From NCBI GenBank assembly GCA_019746135.1, contig JAIESI010000331.1:1-32279 (forward strand): a DNA stretch of 32,279 nucleotides, in the 5' to 3' direction. The notes under the pieces were generated by a model. That model did no database searches, was not told where the DNA came from, and saw only the letters and a program-made list of their open reading frames with translations. The stretch comes from Xanthobacteraceae bacterium. Lineage in GTDB: Bacteria > Pseudomonadota > Alphaproteobacteria > Rhizobiales > Xanthobacteraceae. The position numbers and the translations under genes were made by a program. Shown here in pieces: positions 14,417-22,097 of the stretch (its first letter is position 1; each line of letters opens with the position of its first letter).

Positions 14417-15157
14417 ATGGGCGCAGGCATCACCGGCTGGCGGCTGCACGTAGGCGTGATCTTTCCGACGCCGGTTCCGCCGCGGCCGATCCGCGAATGG
14501 TACCAGGTGGTGCCCGAGGGCATCGACATCACCACCGTCTCGCTGACCATCCAGCAGTTGACCGACGACAACATGGAGGACGCGATCAGTGGCATGGAGC
14601 GTGCGGCAAAACAGCTTTCGAATTTCGACGTCGACGTGATCTTCCAGTCCGGCGTGCCGCCGGTCGTGGCGCGGGGGACGCCGGGATTTGCCAACGAGCT
14701 GCAGGACAGGCTCGAGCAGGCATCGGGGCTGCCGTGCATCACCGACATGGCAGGGGTTATCGAGGCGATGCATCTGACCAAGCTGCGCACCGTCGCGATG
14801 GCAACGCCGTTCCGCCAGTTCATCAACGATCGCCTGGTGAAATATCTCGCGACCGAGCAGATCACCGTCACCCACAACAAGGCGCTGGGCATCGAGCGCA
14901 ACACCGAGATTCGCAGGCTGCCGATCCCGGTCGAATACCAGACGGCGCGCGCCGCATTCGTTGATGCGCCCCACAAGCCGGATGGCCTGTACATTCCCTG
15001 CGGCGGCTGGGGTAGCATGCACAACATCGCGCCGCTGGAGCATGATCTCGACACAACCGTGATCACCTGGATGAATGTGATGATCTGGAGCGCGATGAAG
15101 CGCGGCAAGGTGAGCGGGCCGATCAACGGCTTCGGCAAGTTGCTCGCTTCGCTCTGA
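14417..15157 (+). CDS. Arylmalonate decarboxylase / Asp-Glu racemase / maleate isomerase superfamily protein
   Basis: A 246-residue cytoplasmic enzyme of the Asp/Glu/hydantoin racemase superfamily, closest in appearance to arylmalonate decarboxylase and maleate cis-trans isomerase. It opens with LHVGVIFPTPVPPRPIREWY, has VDVIFQSGVPPVVARGTPG in the first half, CITDMAGVIEAMH, and YIPCGGWGSMHN in the second half. Racemases and maleate isomerase use two cysteines, one per half. Here the first half has SGVPP with no cysteine at the expected place, and only the second-half cysteine (PCGGW) is seen. One-cysteine architecture is the known pattern of arylmalonate decarboxylase, which removes CO2 from disubstituted malonates without cofactors. 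ATG at 14417 has an AAGGAG site. Bug gene upstream and acyl-CoA dehydrogenase downstream suggest a small-acid pathway. Exact reaction uncertain. Confidence 0.8.
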   Translation: MGAGITGWRLHVGVIFPTPVPPRPIREWYQVVPEGIDITTVSLTIQQLTDDNMEDAISGMERAAKQLSNFDVDVIFQSGVPPVVARGTPGFANELQDRLEQASGLPCITDMAGVIEAMHLTKLRTVAMATPFRQFINDRLVKYLATEQITVTHNKALGIERNTEIRRLPIPVEYQTARAAFVDAPHKPDGLYIPCGGWGSMHNIAPLEHDLDTTVITWMNVMIWSAMKRGKVSGPINGFGKLLASL

Positions 15158-15179
15158 GCGGTCCCTTCGGTTGCGCCCT

Positions 15180-16346
15180 ATGGATTTTTCGCTGTCGGCC
15201 GAGCAGCAGGCGATCCGCGACGCGGTCGCGAGAATCTGCGCGCGCTTTGGCGACGACTATTGGCTGAAGAAGGACCGGGACGGCGGCTTCCCGGAGGACT
15301 TCCACCGCGCCTTCGCCGAGGCTGGCTGGCTCGGCGTCTGCATGCCGCAGGAGTATGGCGGTGCGGGGCTCGGTGTCACCGAAGCCGCGCTGCTGATGCA
15401 GGCCGTCGCCGAGTCGGGCGCCGGCATGTCCGGCGCCTCGGCGCTGCACATGAACATCTTCGGTCTCAACCCGGTGGTGGTGTTCGGCAGCGACGAGCAG
15501 AAGCGGCGCGCGCTGCCGCCGCTGATCGCCGGCAAGGACAAGGCCTGCTTTGCGGTGACCGAGCCGAACGTCGGCCTCGACACGTTGAAGCTCAGGACCA
15601 AGGCCGTGCGCGACGGCGACCGCTATATCTTGTCCGGCCAGAAAATCTGGATCTCGACCGCGCAGGTCACCAACAAGATGCTGATCCTCGCGCGCACCAC
15701 GCCGCTGGACGAGGTGTCGCGACGCACTGAAGGGCTAAGCCTGTTCTACACCGATCTCGACCGGCGCTTCGTCGAGGTCCGCGAAATTCCGAAGATGGGG
15801 CGGAGCGCGGTCGACTCCAACGAGCTGTTCATCGACAGGCTGCCGGTGCCGGTGGCCGACCGCATCGGCGACGAGGGCAGGGGCTTCGAATACATCCTGC
15901 ACGGCATGAACCCCGAGCGCATTCTGATCGGCGCCGAGGGGATCGGGCTCGGGCGTGTGGCAATCCGCAGGGCCGCCGCCTATGCCAGGGACCGCATCGT
16001 GTTCGACCGGCCGATCGGCGAGAACCAGGCGATCCAGCATCCGCTCGCCGCCTGCTGGATGCAGCTCGAGGCAGCGAACCTGATGGCGTTCAAGGCGGCC
16101 TCGCGCTACGACGCGGGCGAGCCTTGCGGCGTCGAGGCCAACGCTGCGAAATACCTCGCCGGCGAAGCCGCGTTCAAAGCCTGCGAAACCGCGCTGATGA
16201 CGCATGGCGGCATGGGCTATGCCAAGGAGTTCCACGTCGAGCGTTATTTGCGCGAATCGCTGATCGTGCGGATCGCACCGATCACGCCGCACCTCATCCT
16301 CAGCTTCATTGCCGAAAAGGCGCTGGGCCTGCCGAAGTCGTACTAG
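15180..16346 (+). CDS. Acyl-CoA dehydrogenase
   Basis: A 388-residue FAD-dependent acyl-CoA dehydrogenase that should form an alpha,beta double bond in a CoA thioester and pass electrons to ETF. The N-terminal helical domain starts [16 protein letters not shown]. The middle beta domain has [20 protein letters not shown] and [10 protein letters not shown]. The C-terminal helical domain has [16 protein letters not shown] and [17 protein letters not shown], with Glu350 at the place of the catalytic base. The middle motif reads GLD where most members read GSD, which may alter substrate binding. ATG at 15180 is preferred to a TTG nine bases upstream; the ribosome site is weak, so translation may be coupled to the preceding gene 22 bases away. 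Its TAG shares the bases CTAG with the stop of the convergent downstream gene. Confidence 0.93.
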   Translation: MDFSLSAEQQAIRDAVARICARFGDDYWLKKDRDGGFPEDFHRAFAEAGWLGVCMPQEYGGAGLGVTEAALLMQAVAESGAGMSGASALHMNIFGLNPVVVFGSDEQKRRALPPLIAGKDKACFAVTEPNVGLDTLKLRTKAVRDGDRYILSGQKIWISTAQVTNKMLILARTTPLDEVSRRTEGLSLFYTDLDRRFVEVREIPKMGRSAVDSNELFIDRLPVPVADRIGDEGRGFEYILHGMNPERILIGAEGIGLGRVAIRRAAAYARDRIVFDRPIGENQAIQHPLAACWMQLEAANLMAFKAASRYDAGEPCGVEANAAKYLAGEAAFKACETALMTHGGMGYAKEFHVERYLRESLIVRIAPITPHLILSFIAEKALGLPKSY

Positions 16347-16960
16347 CGTTGTGCAGTGGTCGGCGCAGGCGCAGGCGGCTGGGCTGCGCCGCGCGGCCTT
16401 GGCGCTTGCTGCTGTGGCCGGCCGCCTGGCGTGCCCGTACCGCGCGCCTTCTCCGGCATATACTTTGCGACCACCGTCGGATCGATCGTGGCGAGCGCGT
16501 TGTCGGGCAGGCGATGCCAGACCTCGTCCATGCCGAACATCGGAATTCCGAGATAGCCGCGGACCGTCAACTGCTGCCCATCTTTGCTGAGCGTCATCTT
16601 GGCCCGATAGATGTTGCCGTCGCGCGGATCGAGGATGTTGCCTTCCTCGAAGGTGAGGATCGTCGTGCGTTTCATATCGCGGATCAGGGACAGGCCAAGC
16701 ATCGGCTGATCCCTCCGGTCGTCGGTGCAGCGCGAGCAGACCGGGTTCGGCGGATCGGTCGGACGCGGGAACGCCTTCGCCACGGCGCCCTCGAAGAGGT
16801 TGTTGGGGCGCTCCACGAACAGGAACCAGACCACCGGCCGTCCGTTCTCGGTCTTTTCCCACAGCCCGATCACGGTGGGATCGGCAGCGCGTGAAGGAAG
16901 CGTCGTGGCTCCAAGCGCCGCTGCGGTTGCCAAGGCCAAAGTCGCAAGTTTCGCTCGCAT
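16343..16960 (-). CDS. Secreted DUF2147-like protein
   Basis: A 205-residue exported protein. The signal peptide runs to about residue 25 (LPSRA), followed by [20 protein letters not shown], the usual opening of DUF2147 beta-barrel-like proteins. The family cysteine pair is present ([10 protein letters not shown]), then [25 protein letters not shown], and [19 protein letters not shown]. The last 40 residues are rich in Pro, Gln and Ala and probably disordered. The biochemical role of DUF2147 is not established; such proteins are periplasmic and often near envelope genes. GGAAGGA precedes the ATG. Its stop overlaps that of the acyl-CoA dehydrogenase by four bases, so the two genes converge with no terminator space. 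Confidence 0.85.
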   Translation of the reverse strand: MRAKLATLALATAAALGATTLPSRAADPTVIGLWEKTENGRPVVWFLFVERPNNLFEGAVAKAFPRPTDPPNPVCSRCTDDRRDQPMLGLSLIRDMKRTTILTFEEGNILDPRDGNIYRAKMTLSKDGQQLTVRGYLGIPMFGMDEVWHRLPDNALATIDPTVVAKYMPEKARGTGTPGGRPQQQAPRPRGAAQPPAPAPTTAQR

Positions 16961-17223
16961 GGCCGCAGTCCTTCCAAATCAGAATTTCAAATCTACCCCG
17001 AACGCTACGCTCGGTCCGACTCACTCCGATAATATGGCCGTTTCACGAAAGTGCAGCGGCGAATCGATAGCCGGCGACGGCCGCCGGGTGTCATTTTTTG
17101 TGGCCTTTTTCAGGAACGCATTCCTCATCAGCGTGTTATGGGATAGGGAGTGACTGGCGGCCCGGCCGGTTTCCCCGGTCCGGCCGCGCGAATTCGACTG
17201 TTTTGCACGGACCGGCACGGCGC
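16961..17223. other. Intergenic region between divergent DUF2147 and acyltransferase genes
   Basis: This 263-base gap is the longest in the window. It contains a relatively AT-rich stretch (CATATTAT on the minus strand near 17031-17038) that could be the -10 region of the DUF2147 gene, T-rich runs at 17092-17111, and a hairpin at 17157-17187. Open frames across it show no recognisable protein and no ribosome site. Both flanking genes must be transcribed from here. Confidence 0.5.
17157..17187. repeat. Imperfect inverted repeat (13-base arms) upstream of the acyltransferase
   Basis: GCGGCCCGGCCGG and CCGGTCCGGCCGC match at 11 of 13 positions and flank a five-base TTTCC loop. It ends about 36 bases before the acyltransferase ATG. 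It could fold in the 5' leader of that mRNA. There is no following T run, so a terminator role is doubtful. Confidence 0.5.
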
Positions 17224-18468
17224 ATGTCCCGAACGAGCCTCGCCCTGAGCAATTTGCGAGCGATCGTCATCGTGATTGTGCTCGCGTTCCATTCGGTGCT
17301 CGCCTATCTCGCGTCGCTTCCGGCCAAGCCCTATGCCTTCGACCTGCCGCCTTACCGTTGGCAGGCGGCGCCCATCATCGACAGCCAGCGCTGGTTCGGC
17401 TTCGATCTGTTCTGCGCATGGCAGGATGTCAGCCTGATGTCGCTGATGTTCTTCCTGTCCGGGCTGTTCGTGCCGGGCAGCCTGGCGCGCAAGGGAAGCT
17501 GGGGCTTTCTGTCCGACCGGCTGCTGCGAATCGGTCTGCCGCTCGCTGCGGTCGTCGCGGTGCTGATCCCGATCGCTTACTATCCGGCCTATCGGGTCAC
17601 CGCGATCGATCCGAGCCCGTCGGCGTTCTGGCAGCACTGGACGGCGCTGCCGTTCTGGCCCTGCGGGCCGCAGTGGTTTCTCTGCCAGCTGCTCGCGTTG
17701 AATGCGCTCGCGGCCGCGCTCTACCGCACCGCACCCGAGTTGACCGCACGCCTGGGACAGCTTGCCGCGACCGCGCGCGAGCGCCCGTTGCGGTTCTTTG
17801 CCGGCCTCGTCGCCGTGTCGGCGCTCGCCTATGTGCCGCTCGCGCTGATCTATACGCCTTGGGCGTGGGTCAACACCGGGCCGCTGTCGTTCCAGCCGAG
17901 CCGGCTGCTGCACTATCTCGTCTATTTCTTCGCCGGCTATGCGGTCGGCGCCTGCGGCCTGGAGCGCGGGCTCTTGTCGACCGACGGCCCGCTGGCGCGA
18001 CATTGGGCCGCGTGGCTCGCCGCCGCGTGCGGCGGGTGGGTCCTGTGGGCGTGGCCGACCTCGCTTACCCTCGACGGCCGCGAGGCGCCGCTGATCGTGC
18101 ACGCCGCCGGCGCGTTCGGGTACACCGTCGCCTGCGCCGCCGGCTGCTTCTTTTTCCTCGCGGTCTGTCTGCGGTTTGCCACGCGCCGGCACTGGGCGCT
18201 CGACAGCCTTTCGGCCCATGCCTACGGCATGTATCTCAATCACTATGTGTTCATGGTCTGGCTGCAATTCGCAGCGCTCGGCTATGCGCTGGGGGCCGTC
18301 GGCAAGGCCGCGATCGTATTCTGTGGCACTTTTGTGTTGAGCTGGGCCTTGGCTGTGGCAACCGGCGGCCTTTCTCTCGGCGCTTTCTTCACCCAAGCGA
18401 AACCGCGGGCGGCGTTCAGCTTCGGCCAGAAACGACCAGTCGTGGTGAAACGGGACGATTCGGCCTGA
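17224..18468 (+). CDS. Acyltransferase-3 / OpgC-like integral membrane protein
   Basis: A 414-residue polytopic membrane protein of the acyltransferase-3 superfamily, which transfers acyl groups to sugars or glucans across the inner membrane. Its closest style is glucans biosynthesis protein C (OpgC), because of the SNLRAIVIVIVLAFHSVLAY opening with Arg12 and His23 (the family R...H pair), SLMSLMFFLSGLFVPGSL, GPQWFLCQLLALN, and SAHAYGMYLNHYVF near the end. About ten hydrophobic segments are seen. It ends with a basic tail (FSFGQKRPVVVKRDD). ATG at 17224 is chosen because the family N-terminal motif follows at once; the ribosome site is weak and a longer frame to 17098 is not membrane-like. 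OpgG/OpgH are not in the window, so substrate is open. The ABC exporter follows after 78 bases. Confidence 0.85.
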   Translation: MSRTSLALSNLRAIVIVIVLAFHSVLAYLASLPAKPYAFDLPPYRWQAAPIIDSQRWFGFDLFCAWQDVSLMSLMFFLSGLFVPGSLARKGSWGFLSDRLLRIGLPLAAVVAVLIPIAYYPAYRVTAIDPSPSAFWQHWTALPFWPCGPQWFLCQLLALNALAAALYRTAPELTARLGQLAATARERPLRFFAGLVAVSALAYVPLALIYTPWAWVNTGPLSFQPSRLLHYLVYFFAGYAVGACGLERGLLSTDGPLARHWAAWLAAACGGWVLWAWPTSLTLDGREAPLIVHAAGAFGYTVACAAGCFFFLAVCLRFATRRHWALDSLSAHAYGMYLNHYVFMVWLQFAALGYALGAVGKAAIVFCGTFVLSWALAVATGGLSLGAFFTQAKPRAAFSFGQKRPVVVKRDDSA

Positions 18469-18546
18469 ATAGGCCGCGTTGCCGCCAAGGACCGGGCTGC
18501 GGCACGGACAGAGGAACGGACCACAGGGAGACCGGATTAACCAACG

Positions 18547-19680
18547 ATGCCGCTGACCTTCACGCTCGCCTTCCGCAACCTGTTTCACGACCGCCTGCGC
18601 CTCGTCGCGACGGTGATCGGCATCGTTTTCTCCATCGTGCTGGTGATGGTGCAGATGGGCCTCTATCTCGGCTTCGGCAGGATGGTCACGACGATGATCG
18701 ACAATGCGTCCGCCGACCTTTGGGTGATGCCGAAGGGCACCAAGTGCTTCGAGGATCCTTCGCTGCTCGACACGCGGCAGCGCAGCCGCGCGCTGTCGGT
18801 GCCGGGCGTCGGCGAGGCGATCCCGGTGGTGATCGGCTTTGCCGACTGGCGCACGCCTGCGGGCTCCTCGACGCCGGTGTTCGTGGTCGGGTCGGACCTG
18901 CGCTCCGGCGGGCTGCAGCCGTGGAATCTGATCCAGGGACGCGTCGAAGCGCTGTCCACGCCGAACGCGGTCGCGGTCGACAAGACCTATTTCGACCGGC
19001 TCGGCATCTCCGGCCTCGGCGCGCGCGCCGAAATCCGCCAGCAGGGCGTGCGGGTCGCGGCGGTCACCGAAGGCATCCGCTCGTTCACCACCACGCCCTA
19101 CGTCTTCATGGACGTCGATCGGGCACGCTCCTACACCGGCGTGCCGTCGAGCAAGGCGACGTATTTCCTGATCCGCACCGACAACGGTTACAACGTCGGC
19201 GAGGTCCGCAAGAACCTGCAGGCGACGCTCGGCGACGTCGAGGTGCTGACCCCGACCGAATTCCGCGACCGGAGCCGCTCGTTCTGGCTGTTCGGCACCG
19301 GCGCGGGCGCGGCGCTGTTCGCCGGCGCGCTGCTCGGCGTGATCGTCGGCACCGTGATCGTCGCGCAGACGCTCTATTCCAGCACCAAGGACCACATCAA
19401 CGAGTTCGCGACGCTGCGCGCGATCGGCTCCTCGCGCAAGTACATCTACAAGGTCATCATCTGGCAGGCGATGCTCAATGCGGTGATCGGCTTCGGCCTC
19501 GCGGCGCTGGTCGGATGGGTGGTGGTGAAGGCGACGGCGACCAGCGCGCTGCCGATCGTCATCACGCCCGAGCTCGGCGTCGGCCTGTTTCTCCTCACCG
19601 TCGTGATGTGCGTCGTCTCGGCCATCGCCGCGATCATGAAGGTGACGCGGATCGATCCGGCACAGGTGTTCACGCGATGA
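18547..19680 (+). CDS. ABC transporter permease, FtsX/MacB-like (DevC type)
   Basis: A 377-residue permease of a three-part efflux system. One transmembrane helix at the N terminus (RLVATVIGIVFSIVLVMVQM, about residues 18-40) is followed by a large periplasmic domain (about 45-255). Three more helices follow: GAGAALFAGALLGVIVGTVI, the AMLNAVIGFGLAALVGWVVV region, and GLFLLTVVMCVVSAIAAIMK. This four-helix MacB-type topology is typical of DevC, which works with DevA and DevB to export lipids or small molecules through TolC. The TGA overlaps the ATG of the ATPase gene by four bases. No strong ribosome site is seen for its own ATG. The transported molecule is unknown. Confidence 0.9.
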   Translation: MPLTFTLAFRNLFHDRLRLVATVIGIVFSIVLVMVQMGLYLGFGRMVTTMIDNASADLWVMPKGTKCFEDPSLLDTRQRSRALSVPGVGEAIPVVIGFADWRTPAGSSTPVFVVGSDLRSGGLQPWNLIQGRVEALSTPNAVAVDKTYFDRLGISGLGARAEIRQQGVRVAAVTEGIRSFTTTPYVFMDVDRARSYTGVPSSKATYFLIRTDNGYNVGEVRKNLQATLGDVEVLTPTEFRDRSRSFWLFGTGAGAALFAGALLGVIVGTVIVAQTLYSSTKDHINEFATLRAIGSSRKYIYKVIIWQAMLNAVIGFGLAALVGWVVVKATATSALPIVITPELGVGLFLLTVVMCVVSAIAAIMKVTRIDPAQVFTR

Positions 19681-20402
19681 GCGGCATCGTGATGGAAGCG
19701 CTCAATGTCGAGAAGGTGCTGGGCACCGGGCCGGCGCAGGTGCGCGCGCTCAAGGGCGTCAGCCTGACGCTGCGCGGCGGCGAACTGACCCTGCTGATGG
19801 GGCCGTCCGGCAGCGGCAAGACAACCTTGCTGTCCATTCTGGGATGCATGCTCAGCCCGACCGAGGGCACGGTGCGGGTGCGCGGCGAGGCCATTGCGGG
19901 CAAAGGCCCGGAGGAACTCGCCAAAATCCGCCGCGAGAACATCGGCTACGTGTTCCAGTCCTATCACCTGTTTCCGACGCTGACCGCCGCCGACAACGTG
20001 CGGCTCGCGCTCGACGTGCGCGACGAGGGCGGCCGGAAGGCGAAAAACCGGGCCCGGGAGGCGCTGGCCCGTGTCGGCCTCGCGCAGAAGACGATAAACT
20101 ATCCGAAGCAGCTTTCGGGCGGCGAGCAGCAGCGGGTGGCGATAGCGCGCGCGGTGGTGGGCGAGCCGTCGGTGATTCTCGCCGACGAGCCGACCGCGGC
20201 CCTCGACGCCGAGAACGGCAAGGCGATCATGGGTATCCTGGCCGAGATCGCCGAGGACCCGAATCGTGGCGTACTGGTTGTGACCCATGATCCCCGGCTC
20301 GTGCCCTATGCCGATCGGATCGTGCACATCGAGGACGGCAATATCGTTCGCGAAGAGACCCGCGGCGGTACGCGGCGAGAAGAAGCGTCAGGAAAGGCCT
20401 GA
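19677..20402 (+). CDS. ABC transporter ATP-binding protein (DevA/MacB-LolD type)
   Basis: A 241-residue ATPase with all motifs: Walker [11 protein letters not shown]-loop in [15 protein letters not shown], signature [14 protein letters not shown], Walker [13 protein letters not shown] and H-loop VVTHD. The fit is to the MacB/LolD/DevA branch that powers FtsX-like permeases, consistent with the overlapping permease gene. The start codon is shared with the permease stop (ATGA). It powers mechanotransmission to the periplasmic adaptor encoded next, three bases downstream. Confidence 0.95.
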   Translation: MSGIVMEALNVEKVLGTGPAQVRALKGVSLTLRGGELTLLMGPSGSGKTTLLSILGCMLSPTEGTVRVRGEAIAGKGPEELAKIRRENIGYVFQSYHLFPTLTAADNVRLALDVRDEGGRKAKNRAREALARVGLAQKTINYPKQLSGGEQQRVAIARAVVGEPSVILADEPTAALDAENGKAIMGILAEIAEDPNRGVLVVTHDPRLVPYADRIVHIEDGNIVREETRGGTRREEASGKA

Positions 20403-20405
20403 AGA

Positions 20406-21500
20406 ATGGCGAAAAGCCTCACCGTCATCGCATGTGTCGTCAGCGTGGCCGCGGTCGCCACCGCCGTTGCGGTGGTGAGCCCGGACCGGCTCGACCTGCG
20501 CGGTGCGATCGCCCAGCCGGGCGACAAGATTGCCGACCGGCCTGCGGAAAAGGGCCCCGACAAGCCGTCGTCCGAGCGGCGCTGGCTCGCCGTCGCGCCG
20601 GGCCGCATCGAGCCGCCGTCCGGCATGATCAAGGTCGCGGCGCCTGCGGTCGGCATCGTCAGCAAGGTGCTGGTCAAGGTCAACGACACCGTGTTCGCGG
20701 GCGAGCCGCTGATCCTGCTCAACGACGACGAGATCCAGTCGCGCTACGCCGCGGCCGAGGCGCAGGCCGGCATGCGCAAGCGCCTGCGCGACGAGCAGCC
20801 GGCGACCGGCAAGGCCGCCGACCGCCGCAAGGCCGAGGACGCGGTGGCGGACGCCGAGACCGCGGTGTTCGAGGCGCAGATGGCGGTCGATCGCGCGGCG
20901 ATCACCTGGCGGTCCGGCGGCGGTTCGAACGAGGCCCTGACCAATGCGCGCTCGGGGCTGGCGCGGGCGCAGGACGAACTGGGCAAGCGGCAGGCGCAGC
21001 TTCGCGCCACCACCGCCGACGCGCCGCTGCCGACGCCGCTCGAAGCGCAGGTGGCGTCCGCGCGCGGCGACCTCGCCTTCGCCCGCGTCAACCTGGAAAA
21101 GCTCCGCATCCGTGCGCCGATCGACGGCACGGTGCTGCAGATCAACATCAACCCCGGCGAGCTTGCGACGCCGAACGCGCTCCAGCCGCTGTTGATGATC
21201 GCCAATCTGATGACCTTGAACGTGCGCGCCGAGCTCGACGAGCGCGACGTGTCGGAGATCAAGGTCGGGCAGGCGGCCTCGATCCGCGCCGCCGCGTTCC
21301 CCAACAAGGAGTTCGCCGGCTCGGTGACCTCGATCGCGCCGCTGGTCGAGCCGTCGCGGATCGGCGCCCGCGCGCAGCAGGGCAACCGCTCCGACATCGA
21401 TGCGATCGAGGTGCTGATCAAGCTGCAGCAGCCCGGCCCGCTGACCGCGGGGATGAAAGTCGACGTCTATTTCAACGCCGACAAGCAGGCGAGCCGGTAG
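20406..21500 (+). CDS. HlyD/DevB-type periplasmic adaptor subunit
   Basis: A 364-residue membrane-fusion protein. One N-terminal transmembrane anchor (about 5-25, VIACVVSVAAVATAVAVV) is followed by a biotinyl-lipoyl half-motif (VAAPAVGIVSKVLVKVNDTV). An alpha-helical hairpin rich in Ala, Arg, Glu and Gln spans about residues 110-215. The second lipoyl half is RIRAPIDGTVLQININPGEL, and a beta-barrel region has VRAELDERDVSEIKVGQAA. It would bridge the inner-membrane ABC complex to an outer-membrane TolC channel, which is not encoded here. It starts three bases after the ATPase stop, with AGGAAAGG upstream. The order permease-ATPase-adaptor differs from the classic devBCA order. Confidence 0.92.
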   Translation: MAKSLTVIACVVSVAAVATAVAVVSPDRLDLRGAIAQPGDKIADRPAEKGPDKPSSERRWLAVAPGRIEPPSGMIKVAAPAVGIVSKVLVKVNDTVFAGEPLILLNDDEIQSRYAAAEAQAGMRKRLRDEQPATGKAADRRKAEDAVADAETAVFEAQMAVDRAAITWRSGGGSNEALTNARSGLARAQDELGKRQAQLRATTADAPLPTPLEAQVASARGDLAFARVNLEKLRIRAPIDGTVLQININPGELATPNALQPLLMIANLMTLNVRAELDERDVSEIKVGQAASIRAAAFPNKEFAGSVTSIAPLVEPSRIGARAQQGNRSDIDAIEVLIKLQQPGPLTAGMKVDVYFNADKQASR

Positions 21501-21540
21501 TCTGACGCGCGGTTGCCGACGCCGCCGACATGTTGGTATC

Positions 21541-21816
21541 ATGAGCGTCATGAAGCGCACCATCGAAGTGGATGCCGCAACGGCCGCGGCGCTTGAGACG
21601 CGCGCCGCCGAGACGGGCGTGTCCGTCGCCGAATTCCTTGCAGACCTGATTGCCCGTCACCGTGAGCCTGTCCATTCCTCGTCGGCGGAGCTCGCCGAGC
21701 TTGACCGCCAATGGGCTGCGATCAAGGCCGGCGAGCCGACCGTGCCGCACGAGCGTGTGGTACGGTGGCTCGACACGTGGGGCACCGCCGGTTTTCGGCC
21801 GTGGCCTAGCCGGTGA
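21541..21816 (+). CDS. Putative ribbon-helix-helix antitoxin (ParD-like)
   Basis: A small protein of 91 residues (88 if it begins at the ATG at 21550). MKRTIEVDAATAAALETRAA followed by TGVSVAEFLADLIARH is the strand-helix-helix pattern of ParD/CopG-type DNA-binding antitoxins. The C-terminal part (SSAELAELDRQWAAIKAGEP) would wrap the toxin. Its TGA overlaps a GTG start of the downstream ParE-like gene by four bases, the usual antitoxin-toxin arrangement. No ribosome site is clear for the first ATG. The antitoxin normally represses its own promoter, which would lie in the 40 bases after the adaptor gene. Confidence 0.8.
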   Translation: MSVMKRTIEVDAATAAALETRAAETGVSVAEFLADLIARHREPVHSSSAELAELDRQWAAIKAGEPTVPHERVVRWLDTWGTAGFRPWPSR

Positions 21817-22097
21817 AGCTCGAATGGTCGGCGGCGGCGCTCGCCGACCTCGATCGTTTCGCGGCCTTTCTCCACGATCGCCATCCGCAATTTGCGACGA
21901 TCGTTGCCGCGGAAATCAAAACCAAGGCCGAAATTCTTTCGACGCATCCATTGATCGGCCGACCGCTTGCCGGCCGGCCTGAATTTCGCCAACTGGTTCT
22001 CGATGTTCTGAACGCCCGTTACATCTTTCGCTACGTCACGGACGGAAACCGGCTCGTGATGTTGCGGGTGTTTCATGCGCGCGAGTTGCGAGAGTAG
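21813..22097 (+). CDS. RelE/ParE-family toxin
   Basis: A 94-residue toxin-like protein: KLEWSAAALADLDRFAAFL, PLIGRPLAGRPEFRQLVLDV, YIFRYVTDGNRLVMLRVFHA and ending RELRE. This is the ParE/RelE fold, with the C-terminal strand and short R-x-L tail. ParE members poison DNA gyrase, RelE members cut mRNA; the pattern here is closer to ParE but the choice is not certain. It starts at GTG overlapping the antitoxin TGA, and its TAG directly abuts the stop of the convergent UbiD-family gene. Confidence 0.85.
   Translation: MKLEWSAAALADLDRFAAFLHDRHPQFATIVAAEIKTKAEILSTHPLIGRPLAGRPEFRQLVLDVLNARYIFRYVTDGNRLVMLRVFHARELRE

Noticed and set aside
17021..17218. Possible 65-codon minus-strand gene in the 263-base gap
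   Set aside because: No recognisable domain and no ribosome site that I can see. It covers the hairpin and the expected promoter region.
17128..19395. Long minus-strand open frame opposite the acyltransferase and permease
   Set aside because: Composition is that of a high-GC antisense shadow, and the plus-strand genes have clear membrane segments and family motifs.
17358..19675. Long upstream extension of the ABC ATPase frame through the acyltransferase and permease
   Set aside because: The frame is open but the extension is Arg-rich shadow sequence. The ATPase starts naturally at the ATGA overlap at 19677.
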